DNA of 64,000 nucleotides, from the NCBI RefSeq assembly GCF_026151205.1, contig NC_087075.1, forward strand, positions 11,702,303 to 11,766,302, written 5' to 3'. Below are positions 12,751 through 24,900 of this stretch, in pieces. The notes beneath the pieces were generated by a model, which had not been told where the DNA came from, made no database searches, and was given only the letters and a program-made list of their open reading frames with translations. The stretch is from Bolinopsis microptera (Eukaryota; Ctenophora; Tentaculata; Lobata; Bolinopsidae). Within the stretch, counting starts at the first letter, position 1. Each line of letters begins with the position of its first letter. A program made the translations under genes and the position numbers.

Positions 12751-13957
12751 TCACTGTCTTTGTGGTTTATGAATATTTCGATTATTTGTGAGCAAGATGA
12801 TTCGTTTTATCTGGCTTGTCTTAGAATTTGGAAAATAGAAATTAAACTCGGTTTTAAGTTTTGTACTGCTAAAATACCTTAACAATAACAAATAGAAATT
12901 TCAATCAATACAATATAATCTTAAGCACAGAGGTAGACTATATAAAGTCTTTATTAAACACAAATTCGAAATGTGAAAAGTGAATCTAATTACATAATAT
13001 GAGTTCCTTACAAGTATACATGGGGCGGTCATTTTAAGTTTCATTTCGGGAAATTTGCAGAAATATGTCCCTCTTATTCGATAGAGCGTGAGATTAGTTA
13101 TGTCAAGATATAGGCAAACTTTTAGATACATCTTTATCAAATATCAAATTATTATTATTATTAATTTTATTGTTTTAAATAAGTAAATACTAACTCAGAA
13201 ATCAATCAGATTTTAACCTTCGTCAGAAAAATACATCATAAAATTTTAAATATGAGTCAATTCAAAGCAAAGGTAAAAACAAGATTGTAAACGAAATATT
13301 AAGATAATGACACGTTCTAAATCCAAGTCAAGAAATTATTAAATTGAAATGCCTTTCTCAGTATTTTAATGGGGTAACCTACCTAATTGGGGGACTTTTG
13401 ATAATTCTGTCATATCAATGTTTCGCCGGGCATTCAAATGTCGCTTACGGTAAGCCAACTAATTCATTAAATATTTGATTCATTAATTAATTGAACGTAA
13501 AACCATATTTTTGTCAGATACAATAGACTAAAATTCATTAACCAATTTTAATCGAATCGAAACGAAACAAATATTGAAACTCTCACATTTCAAAAGCACA
13601 ATCCTCAATAAAACCACTCAATAAACTCTCGTAGTTCCCGAATATCGTTCCATACTAACCCAAACTAATATGGTTAAATCTACCACAACCTTATATCAGC
13701 GGTTATTTGGGCTTCATTCTAACGGACAAATTGCACTTCATCCATACGTCCTAAGTACTACACTAACAAAGTTCATTCCTCCAAACAACTAATTTATAAC
13801 CACAAACATAAACAACCACAAAGGTAAACAAACCTAATCATTCACATATACATTTTCAGCAAAATGAAACATCATGGTCTTCAATTCCAAACTCATAAAC
13901 TGCACTTCAACTTCTAACGAAACAATCAAAAACAGTCCTCCTTATCTAGGCTTTGTA
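12751..13957. other. No gene recognised; MADD downstream region
   Basis: AT-rich DNA 3' of the MADD stop codon. The open frame 12901-13140 on the minus strand has no recognisable motif and no splice support. It may include distal 3' UTR, but I saw no decisive end. Confidence 0.35.
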
Positions 13958-14197
13958 AGGAGTCCGGACTCTACGGTGCGAGACTCTACAGCGGCAGATT
14001 TTTTGGCACAAAAAAGTTAGGGTTAGGGTTGAGGTTTATGGGTTAGCATTTTGGTTATGATATGGTTAGGGTTTAAAGTTAGAGTTAGGGTTAGGGTTTG
14101 GGAATGAGAATTTTATCTCAACCTAAACCTAACCCTAGTTTTTGCACCGTCAAATTTCCCACCGTCAAGTCTAAGGCCGTAGAGTCCCGGACCCCTT
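13958..14197. mobile_element. Foldback element with internal TTAGGG-type repeats
   Basis: The left arm (agtccggactctacggtg...gcacaaaaaagttagggttaggg) is complemented by the right arm (aacctaaccctagtttttgcaccgtc...ccgtagagtcccggacccc). Between the arms are several ttaggg and gttaggg units. The whole is about 240 bp with imperfect arms of roughly 70 bp. A second, unrelated inverted-repeat unit carrying the same telomere-like core lies at 35855-35985. Confidence 0.65.
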
Positions 14198-14389
14198 TCT
14201 GAGCCCAGTGTTTTGAAAACAAACCGCTAAGTAGGGGGTTGGGGGAGAGTACCCCTAAGAAGTAACTTAAGTCTACAAATACGGGCACAAAAATGTTATC
14301 AGTTTGTAATGACGTATCAGAGAACCAGCTCGTAGTTTATATCATGTTTAGTGACGTCATAGTTCGGTTGATGACGTCATAGGTATTGC

Positions 14390-15937
14390 TCAAATTCCTT
14401 CCTCGTCGTCACTAGACATGAACTGATACTCAGGGCTGGAGAGACAAATACTGCTCTCCTCATCAGACGTAACTGAGCTGTCACGTGAGCCTGTCGGAAA
14501 ATGTCGATTAAAATAAATTAAAGTTCAATAACATAATTAATTAACTGACTAATTGATGATGATCAACTGACTAATTAATTCACTGATCTTATGGGTATTT
14601 GCTATTTAGAAATTAGAATCATCAATTTCATGAATGTCTCAGTTGCGGAAATAAAAGTAAGAATATTACAAACCAGGTCGAAGGTGTTTCTTAGGTTTAT
14701 GCAGCGACATCCGCTCAAAGGAGGTTAGGATTCTGTCACAGATTGAGGACCCTTGACTCGTCTTGAAAACGTACGGCTTCACCTGCAACATTAGATATAA
14801 TATTTTAGATTAACATGTACATTGTACATATACATGTTGATTTCTTGATTCTTAAAAAAGAAATAAATGGATATGTTTTAAAATTGTATTTTGGAATAAG
14901 ATGGTCTTCACAAAAAAAAATGATTTTAAAGATATTTTATATTTTAACTAAAAATAAAAGATGTAATGTTGAGTTTCAATGACTTGGTTACTGAAAGAAG
15001 TGACTTGGTTACTGAAAGAAGTGACTTGGTTACTGAAAGAAGTGACTTGGTTACTGAAAGAAGTGACTTGGTTACTGAAAGAAGTGACTTGGTTACTGAA
15101 AGAAGTGACGTGGTTACTGAAAGAAGTGACTTGGTTACTGAAAGAAGTGACGTGGTTACTGAAAGAAGTGACTTGGTTACTGAAAGTAGTGACTTGGTTA
15201 CTGAAAGAAGTGACTTGGTTACTGAAAGTAGTGACTTGGTTACTGAAAGAAGTGACTTGGTTACTGAAAGAAGTGACGTGGTTACTGAAAGAAGTGACGT
15301 GGTTACTGAAAGAAGTGACTGTTACCTGTCCATTAGCTACTAGAGCATCCAGAGAGATAGAGTCTTTATTTCGTGTTACTCGGAATATCTGACTAACCGG
15401 GATCAGATTCTGAAAATTACCTAATCAATTACAAACTTATATAATTAACTTACATATAATTAACTTACATAATACATAATCAACACATTAACACACACAC
15501 ATCCTCTCAACATACTCATTAAAAAGATGATACAAATTTATTTAAAAGTAAAACTTTATTCAAAAATATTACAAAATATTACCGTCTCAGTCGGGAATTT
15601 GAGTTTGACATAATCTTGCGTAATCTCAAGGTAGACTGTAACCTCAGTATTATTGAATACTTGTACTTCAAACTCAGCTGACGAGTCCTGAAAAATTATT
15701 AGTCGTTACATTCTGATAATCTAATTGATGTTATCGAGCTATTAATTAATTATTCTACCTTGGAAGGATATATATGATGGTTTCTCAGAGAAGAAGTTGA
15801 CTTACAAATTAAAGTAAAGTGGTCCAGGATTACCATATTATTGAGCTCAAATTCACATTTACCTTTTTCGAAACAGTGGAATCAGTCTTCTTTATCCTCT
15901 TGAAACTTTCTTTGATCTTGTTGTAGGCTTCTGCGCT
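14390..15937 (-). CDS. MADD: MADD exons 31-35 (C-terminus)
   Basis: Exons 15937-15863, 15687-15583, 15388-15326, 14782-14674 and 14490-14390. The first three are in phase 0 (25, 35 and 21 codons). The fourth ends with one extra base that is completed by the last exon, which runs to TGA at 14390. The content follows the MADD C-terminal region: a helical SAEAYNKIKESFKRIKK, a beta-like EFEVQVFNNTEVTVYLEI, then VKPYVFKTSQGSSICDRIL, and an acidic Ser-rich tail. The donor of exon 33 (CAG/gtaaca) abuts the 21-bp tandem array. Confidence 0.9.
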
Positions 15938-18900
15938 CTGAGTGGGGAAAAACCTGAATATCTCAGATATTTGAAGAAATGATTGCAGCAATTATTTTTT
16001 GTACTCTTCATCAATACAAGACATAAGGAGTAAAAAGAAGTGCAGTATATGCTACCTTAAATATATATTAAATCCTACTATATCTGTACGTTTGGACTAC
16101 AGAATTGTATCTGAGGACTGAGTGACAGGAGATTATTGATCATCGAATTACATTTACGTATGCAACTCAACAAAATAGCGTACTTCAAACTTGAACCTCT
16201 CTGTAAACTTTGCATAAGATTTCAGTATCATCATGAGTCTGAGTCACGAGGCTTATCGTAAAACTCAGCGCCTTGGTTGAATTACTTTGAAAATTTTTGC
16301 CCACACCTCCCTCACTAAATTTGGGGACAAAGGACCACGAGACACAAAATTTCCTCATAGAATCCCATCAAAGTCTGTTGAGTAGCAACATTTATTTGAA
16401 AAACTTTGCAAGGTTAACTTGTTATTAATATTATTTGTATTATTATATGCATAGTTGTAAGTTAACTTTACAAAAGATTTGTTGACCTCATACAATACAG
16501 TGCTTTTTCTAATTTGTTCAATTTAAATTTTTGTTCAATTCAAATCCATTTATTTAATATCTATCGTTTTTCATAGTAAGGATTGTCCACAATACTATTT
16601 TACCCAGTTCATAGCTTTGCAAGAATGCGATACAGAATAATAACATATTTGTGTTGTTGAGCAGCCTGCCAACACATATAAATAAATTAAAAATACATTA
16701 AATTCGCTGCACCTTAAGTAATTATGTCATCATGTGATTATGGGTTACTTTTCCTATATATATATATATGGTCCAAGACAACATTGAACGTACAAGGCCA
16801 ATAAGCAAGACGTAATTCTGTTCGACATCCTTTCCTCGTTAAAATAATTGTAATATTTTCCATAGTTATGGGCGTATCGATTTTATTTTTGCACGCAGTA
16901 TACCTAGTATAAAAATCTCCTAACAGTCACAGTACAAAAATAAATACCTTACTCGGGATTATTACGACGGGTTTATTAACGACCGGTTAAAATATGGTTC
17001 GGGAAAAATATGGCGAAATTGCTCAAAACCCACCACATTTTCCCGGTCGCCATTTTACCGGTGTCCAACCTTTCAATTTTAGATTCAAAAATTTTGTCTC
17101 AGATGTAAATTTCCTTATTAGAGATAAGCAAGTTTAGAAATTTTCGCATTGCTAAAACTTGTGAAACAAGTCGAATTATCAATAATTGTTGAAAGTAGAC
17201 AGAAATAATGACCCGTGGTTAATGAAACTAGATGGAAAATAATTTTTAACATTTGAAGCGTAACAACCAGATCGATATTAAGATAAAGGGAGAGCTGTTT
17301 AGTCTTCCAATAAGTTGTAATCATCTTCGTTATCTTCATCTGGATCATCCCTTTCATCAGTTTTAATTAATTCAAGTTTTAATTTAACTGTTACTTTTAC
17401 TTTGAGTCCTATTTCATTATGTAGAGATAGTCAATACCTAAGAAATTAAAAATTGGCCTATTTAAATCAAATTTGACAATAAGGATATATGACAAGAATT
17501 GGGCAAAAAGGTGAATTTTTTGCAATTTTAGCCAAATGAAGTCGAAAAACCTACAACAAGTGTCCCAATAGTCTTCTTTAATGAATATAAGACAACGATT
17601 AAAATATGAGCACCCATACCCCTTGGGAACCCTAAAAGCTGAGTAGGCGGGTTTATTAACGACCGGTGAAAATGTGGTTCGGGAAAAATATGGCGAAATT
17701 ACCCTAAACCCACCACTTTATCCCGGTCATAATAATCCCGAGTAAGGTATGCAGAATTGCGCGAGGAATTTGATATCTAACGATTCAATTTGATTAATAC
17801 AGACAAGCCAATCGAGTGATGATGTGTGTTGTGGCTGATCTTTACTATAGATATTTGATGAACCCTCATCTCCCAGATGATGATGATGACAACACTGACC
17901 AGCTTGATCCTGATGGTGCTCTGTTTCTCAGTAAACCCAGCTGCGGCATGTGAAGATGGTAACAGTCTGTGTGGTGATGGGAAAACGTGTGTCTACACCA
18001 TGTACATGTGTGATGCCTACAAGGACGATTGCCCAGATAACTCCGATGAAGACGCTGATTTCTGCAAGAAATTTGAATGTCCAAAAGGAAATTCAAAATG
18101 TACGGATGGTGTCACATGCGTAGAAGGTGGTAAGCCTGAATTATGTCCTAAAACACCTATTTTAAATGAGTGCACTGCTCAGGAAAAAGTTAAGTGCCCT
18201 AATGGCACCTGTGATTGGGATATGGACTGGTGTTTCTTTAGTGACAATGATTGGGATGAGTCAGAAAATTGGGACTCATTCCAATAATCTGATACTAATG
18301 ATGTTGGGAAGTGAAATGACTTAATATACACCTAACTCCTCCTAACTCCTCCTAACTCCTCCTAACTCCTCCTAACTCCTCCTGACTCCTCCTAACTCCT
18401 CCTGACTCCTCCTAACTCCTCCTGACTCCTCCTAACTCCTCCTGACTCCTCCTAACTCCTCCTGACTCCTCCTAACTCCTCCTGACTCCTCCTAACTCCT
18501 CCTAACTCCTCCTAACTCCTCCTAACTCCTCCTAACTCCTCCTGACTCCTCCCCGCTTCTCGCCCCTCTGTCGAACATGGACCTTGGATCGAAAATCCGG
18601 ATATGGAAGATGCAACAATTGGAAATTATTCTCTATTATTTATATATTCTGACGTATATATATCTGATTGGCATGATGAAAATAAATGGACTCAAATGGT
18701 CAAAATAGAGCATCAAAGCGTTTAAATTTTATCTTAGACTTAACTATAAATCTATGCAGTATACTATATCACGTGATAATTTTTTAATGATCAAGCATGC
18801 AATGGCTCTGTTTTTTACTTCGTCAAAAGAGATCAATTTTGTAGTAAAATTCCTTTTCGACGATGATTTTTTGCTGGGCTAGTAGTAGTAGACTGAACAT

Positions 18901-21900
18901 AAATACCGTGACACTGCTCAATAATAATTATTGTATCAGTATCGATATGAATTTAAACAAAATCTGTGAATATGATTTATTAATTTGACCAAAGATGCGG
19001 TTGTTTTTTGTCAACATATTGCCAAATCCTAGTCAGATATAGACTCAAGTTGAAATCTTCAAGTCTTACAATCTTGAATCTTTGAAAGATACAATTTAGA
19101 AAATTTGCATTTTGCAATTATAAATTACGACGAGTATGACATACTCAGTGGGGTATAGGATACAAGGGCGGTACTTTCCTTAAAGAGTGGACACGAGGGC
19201 GGGAATTTTCTATGGAGAAAATGGGAGAAAATGGAAAAACCCTTGACTTATTCTCCATTTATGCCATTGGCCCCCCCCCCCCCCCCCATCTGAGGACTGA
19301 GTCACAGGGGATAACTGTTGTATATCCTACCTTCTGAGAATCTTAGGGCAGTTTATCCTACTTTATATATATACTAGAAAGCCCATGGTCACAGGGAGGA
19401 AGCTAATAGTATTTTTTGTTAGTAAGTTTAAATTGAGTCAAAAAATATCACTAAACACAACTAAATGTAATATCAACAAAACCAATAAAAATGCCGTTTT
19501 AACAATCTTTGCACGTGCACGTGCGTGTAAGAACCCTCGTTACCATGGTTACTTTGCAACTACTTATTTCTCGTCTAATTTGCACGTGGGCGGTCGTACA
19601 GTGTACATACAACAAAAAGAATTTTCTGAATTATAGTAGAGACTAGAAAGCCCGTGGTAACAGGGACGAAGCTAGTAGTATTCTTTGAAAGAAAGTTTTA
19701 ATCGCAACAAAAAATATCCATCCCAACCGAAGATACAGCCGATTTAAATATAAAACACTTTAAACACAACATAATAACAACAAAACCGATCAAAATGACG
19801 TTAAAACAATCATTGCACGTGCACGTGCGCATCAAAACACCGTTGCTATGGAACGTTTTGGTTGTTACCTAAATTCCTATTTTTCATCAAATTTGCACGT
19901 GGGCGGCCGCGGTCGTACATACATACATTCTACAAAAAGAATCTTTTGAATTATAGTAGAGATTATATCCTATTATATATATATATATATATCCTACTTT
20001 ATCCTACTATATTCTACTATATCCTACTATATCCTACCTTACATAATACATCCTACTTTATATATATATCCTAGTGATCCTACTAGGCTACTATATCCTA
20101 CTATATCCTACTATATCCTACTCTATCCTACTATATCCTACTATATCCTACCTTTTGACTACAGAACTGTATCTGAGTGACAGGAGACTGCTGGGCACCC
20201 GTCAGAACCCACAGGGACATTATCTTGTACTTCTTACTGAAGGAGACTCGTCTCACGTCCTCCAGGAAATACCGGTCTTTTATCGTCATGTTGCTCGGAG
20301 ATCGGATAAAAATCGCTTCCGCTGATATCTGAAGAAGTTCTTTGGTTAAACGTGATCATTAAAATTAATACGAAGTTTAAGTTTTAAATCAAATACCTAT
20401 TAGAATTCACTGCTTTAGTTGATTATAATTCTACTCATGTTTTAACGTTCAGCAAGCGTCGTAATCGATCAAATGCCGCCTAAAGGACTATGTACAATAA
20501 CGACCCAAATCGGCAAATCGGTATGATAATTTGTACAGTATACATCCCAGCTTAGTCTTCTTCAATTAATGGCAACCGACGAGATTGGGGAGGGTAAAGA
20601 ATAGACGAATAATCGATCGATAAAAAGGACCCAAGACAACTATTTGGTACGGTATTTTGTTTAAATCTAAAACTTTTATTTTAATGAAATTTTATTAGCA
20701 TTGCTAACCTATCAACGAACTAGCTGAATAAGAACAATCTACAAACGAACATGTTTGGACATCTTCTACTCTGGTTTTTCGTGGACCTTGGAGGTAACTA
20801 AACGTATTAAATCTAAAAAAGATATTCAACTACTTCTTTATCTGATGGCAAAAAGTGTTAATACAATTGTTGACATTTAATTAACTCATTAAATATTTTA
20901 TATCATATACTGCCAGTATCTAATTTAAATAATCACAGAACTTATAAATTGAAATATCAATGACACAAATTATTGCCTAATTAATTAATAAACCTCAGAT
21001 GGGGCAAAGCTTTCGGAATGTCACTCTCATATGGGATGTTGGAAGGATAAAATTATTCGAGCTATAGACGGCTACAAGTTCGCATCAACCAACCCAATAG
21101 AAGATTGTTACCAGTTCGCTAAATTGAGCGGTTGGTCGGTGTTTGCCGTACAAAATAGGAAGCAATGTTATACAGCGGTGGATGCGGGAGAAACATATCA
21201 GAAATATAGAGAGTCTACAGTTCTACAAATTGCAAGGAAGGTGGGAAAGGTGGCTACTGGGGGATGGATGTTTACCTTATAGTTCCTGACTGCGACGATA
21301 AAGGTTAATATTTGAATATTTATAATCCAATCACAATACGATAGAGCATATGCCATATTATATATAAACCTTTTTGAAAACAACTATTCTGTTATTTCCG
21401 GGAACCTTTTAGTTTTAAAAAGAAAAAAAGATTCAATCAGTCAGATCTTGTATCTCATTACTTAATTAATCCAAATCTTACACCAAATTAAATTAGCAAG
21501 CACGATTTATAAACCGACTATGTCAGATGAAGAAAAAGTCCTCGAATGTCGCATTAATCTTGGATGGGTAGTGAGAGTAACCGAGCTATAGCAGACAAAA
21601 CGAGCTTGAAATCAGATAGACCAATTGAGGACTGCTACAACTTCGCCAAAGAGAGGAAATGGTGGGTATTTGGAATTGAGGGCCAGGCTGGTGATCAGTG
21701 TTACACGTCGGCAGACGCAGGGAGATATTATCAGAAAAATGGAAAGTCTACAAATTGCAAGGCGGGCGGTAGAGGGGGCCACTGGGCGATGAATGTTTAT
21801 TGTATTATTCCGGATTGCTCAGATCCAGGTAAATTTGTAGCCTACTTTTACCCTATTGCTTCATTACTTTGGAATATTTCATTACTTTGGAATATTTCAT

Positions 21901-24900
21901 CCCTGGAAGCAGTGATCGATTAGGGCATCTGCTAAAACCTTAGAGATTAGCCAGGTCTAGCATTTCAATATAAGATTTAATAAATGACTAATAATTATTA
22001 TTCAAATTTGAAATGTTCTTGTAGTTTGTAATATTCGCCATACTCTGTCTAAGCATCTGATTGACACGAACATCTTAAATATTAAAGATACACCGAAATT
22101 AAATTAGCTATACGGCCTAAGATGAGAAATACGTACGGTACGTACCTTTAAAAATATCTGTACGGTACGTACTTTTAAACTTGGGCTGAAAGGTACAGTG
22201 CTTGCAATTGCAATGGCGCTTTGAACTATGTTGGTTGAAAAAGCTGGCAGATGTTGTTTACGCGATTTTTAGCGCATCCTCATTGTGTGAAACAAACTTT
22301 AGAGACTACAATATCTTATGAATAAAGGAAGGCTGAAGCCTCAGATTGCTGAAAAACTAGTGTCTATTTACTCCAATAAGCACATTAAAATGCGATACTG
22401 ATTTTATCTGTCACTGCTCATTTTCATCTCTCATTGTTAATTTATTATCCTAATAAATAATTTTTCTCTTCGACTGCTACCTCAAATAAAATTATGATAA
22501 TACTAAATAGGAACATTGCGACATTAAAAGGAACATTGCAAGTACTCCACTGACTTTGAAAAAAGTTACATTTTTTCCAAAAAAGGCTGTACCCTATAGG
22601 GCCTGTACGTTACGTACCTTTAAAAGTTGCTGTACCGTACGTACTTTAAGCCCAGTACCGTACGTACTTCTCATTATAGGGTATACCGATGAATAAATTA
22701 AACAATGCCAGATGAGGAAAAGCTATTAGAAGGCCGCACTGATCTTGGATGCTGGAAGGATAGTGAGGATAGAATTATAGCAGACAAAACGAGCTTGATA
22801 TCAGATAGACCAATTGAGGACTGTTACAACTTCGCCAAAGTGAGAAAATGGTCGGTGTTTGGGATTCTGGCTGGTGACCAGTGTTTCACATCAGCAGATG
22901 CAGGGGAAACATATCAGAAACATGGGGAGTCAACAGATTGTTTGGAGGGAGGAAAGGGAGGCTCTTGGGCGATGAATGTTTATCGTGTTACTTCTTCTTC
23001 AATTGGTAAATATACCATATATAAATATAATATATCACCCGCGCGGCGCGCGTCGCACACGCTCTAAGTAAGTAAGCAGGCCCACTCTAATCCCATTCAT
23101 GACAAACTCAACTAGCTTTAACGCCGCTTAACTCAGATATCCAATTAATACCCTGCCAGTGCCATCCAATAAGATTAGCTATTTAAGTCGCACTTTCGAA
23201 GTTTCCCTTTTATTCGTCAAACTCAATTCTTCATGGCTCTTAAGTACTCTCACAACGAAAGGGTCACGTGGTCCAAAAGGACCATATCCGAACAACCTGT
23301 TCATGTTACCATAACCCGTTACCATAACAACCCGTTACCATAACAACCCGTTACCATAACAACCCGTTACCATATATGGTCTGATTACGGAGCCAGGGGA
23401 CATCATCTCGGCGATTTTTGTTGTTGTTGTTGTAGTTGTTGTTGTTGTTGGGAACCCAAAATGATAAAAGTTTACGCTTTAAAATGCCCGGGGAAATTGA
23501 GTGGATTATTATATTCACTATAGTAGAGTTCCTGGGTAATTTGTAATTATGCTATTATCCTGCAAAGTATTAGATATCAGGAAAAGATCTGTTGAGAGGC
23601 ATTTTAATTGCTTAATTGTATTATAATCACATTTTTAAAATTATATAATCACATCGGGAAGAAGGAGATCTGACCAGTACCATATTAATGTAGACACTTA
23701 GCTTGCTATTTCGTTTGTCCTCTTTGCGTTAAAACTGGCAAAGTTCCAGCATTACGGAAAGGAATATTTTTCCTCTGGTACCTCTTCTACCGGTCGACTA
23801 ACGTCGACTTCTCTTTTTTTCTCTGGATTATGATCCAGCTTGAAAAGTTGCCAAGATTTACCCTCTTTTGTTTTTTTTATCAAATATCGATAGTATTCAA
23901 ATTCATTGCTAAGTTGTCATCTGATAATAATAGTAAAGAAATTGTTCTACATATGCTTTTCTTGATTCTTAAAAGTTAGTCTACTTTCCGAAGCTTTTGT
24001 TGTTACGTCATAAAAAAACGTTTGATCCTTACCACAATCTTTTCGATTGTCGATCTAACCTCATGGTGCACAGCGATACAAAGTATAAGTTCACAAATCT
24101 GATAGAAAAAAAAATGTTATATCTTCGAGGAAGAGGCGACGGATGGAAGAAATACTCTAAAAAATGTGTTTTTTTATGACTTTATTTTTCTGATTTAAGA
24201 TTGTCTTTTGTTTATGGGTTTGTCAATATATAATACTTCAGTTACTGATTGCAGATCACCGTTCATTTCTAGCTAATCCTAGATGAATGCGAATCTAGAT
24301 TTCCTAATTATTCTTTGGAGTGCTCTCCTACACCTGTCAAATGCAGCGGGTAGGTCAAAAGATTAATAATAACTATGATACAAAATTGTTTCCTTATTAT
24401 AATACTTAACTATAATTAAATAAAAATTAAACTAAACATGGTCATGGAAAAGAAAAAGCATCACCCACTAGTGTAACATCACTGTCAAATTGAACAAATT
24501 GACTAACAAATAACAATAAATTTTGAAAACTTTACGGCCAAACAATGATCACCGCCTTGGTATCACCGCACCCTTAAACAGGTACTCTATAAGGAGACTA
24601 CGTATTAGTATTAGTACTAATTAATATTATAATTAGTACTAGATAGTAGTAGTTACAAATAATTAATTACTATTAGTACTTAATAATAGCAAACCCTTAA
24701 ACAATAAACAGGCACTCTAGGAGACTGCACACTAGAAAGGGAACATCTAGGGTGCTGGGCAGACAGATCCAGTAGAGCTATAAGTATAGTCAGACTTACC
24801 TCTAATAATTCTATAGAGGACTGTCAGGTAAGAATTTATTTATTTATATATTATTTATTATCAATATCTAAGATTGTTTTTTGTAATCAATTAAAAGTGT

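Larger units (their letters stand above)
15938..20151. other. MADD intron 30
   Basis: A 4.2-kb intron holding the plus-strand LDLa gene (17877-18287), an inverted-repeat element (16943-17753), simple arrays, and two tandem ~300-bp copies (19372-19962). Fragments resembling the 3' end of MADD exon 30 occur near 16090-16135 and 19288-19330. The rest (for example 16140-16940 and 18560-19270) shows nothing I can support. Confidence 0.6.

Noticed and set aside
14966-15392. Plus-strand repeat proteins (TERSDLV and TWLLKEV repeats)
   Set aside because: Product of the 21-bp array lying in a MADD intron; no flanking unique coding sequence.
17290-17392. Acidic C-terminal-like tail on the minus strand
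   Set aside because: All frames are blocked upstream and the nearby acceptor gives stops, so no gene can be built.
24284-24350. Cys-bearing candidate receptor exon (DECESRFPNYSLECS)
   Set aside because: Acceptor fits but the only GT donor leaves phase 2, whereas the next exon needs phase 1. Left out of the model.
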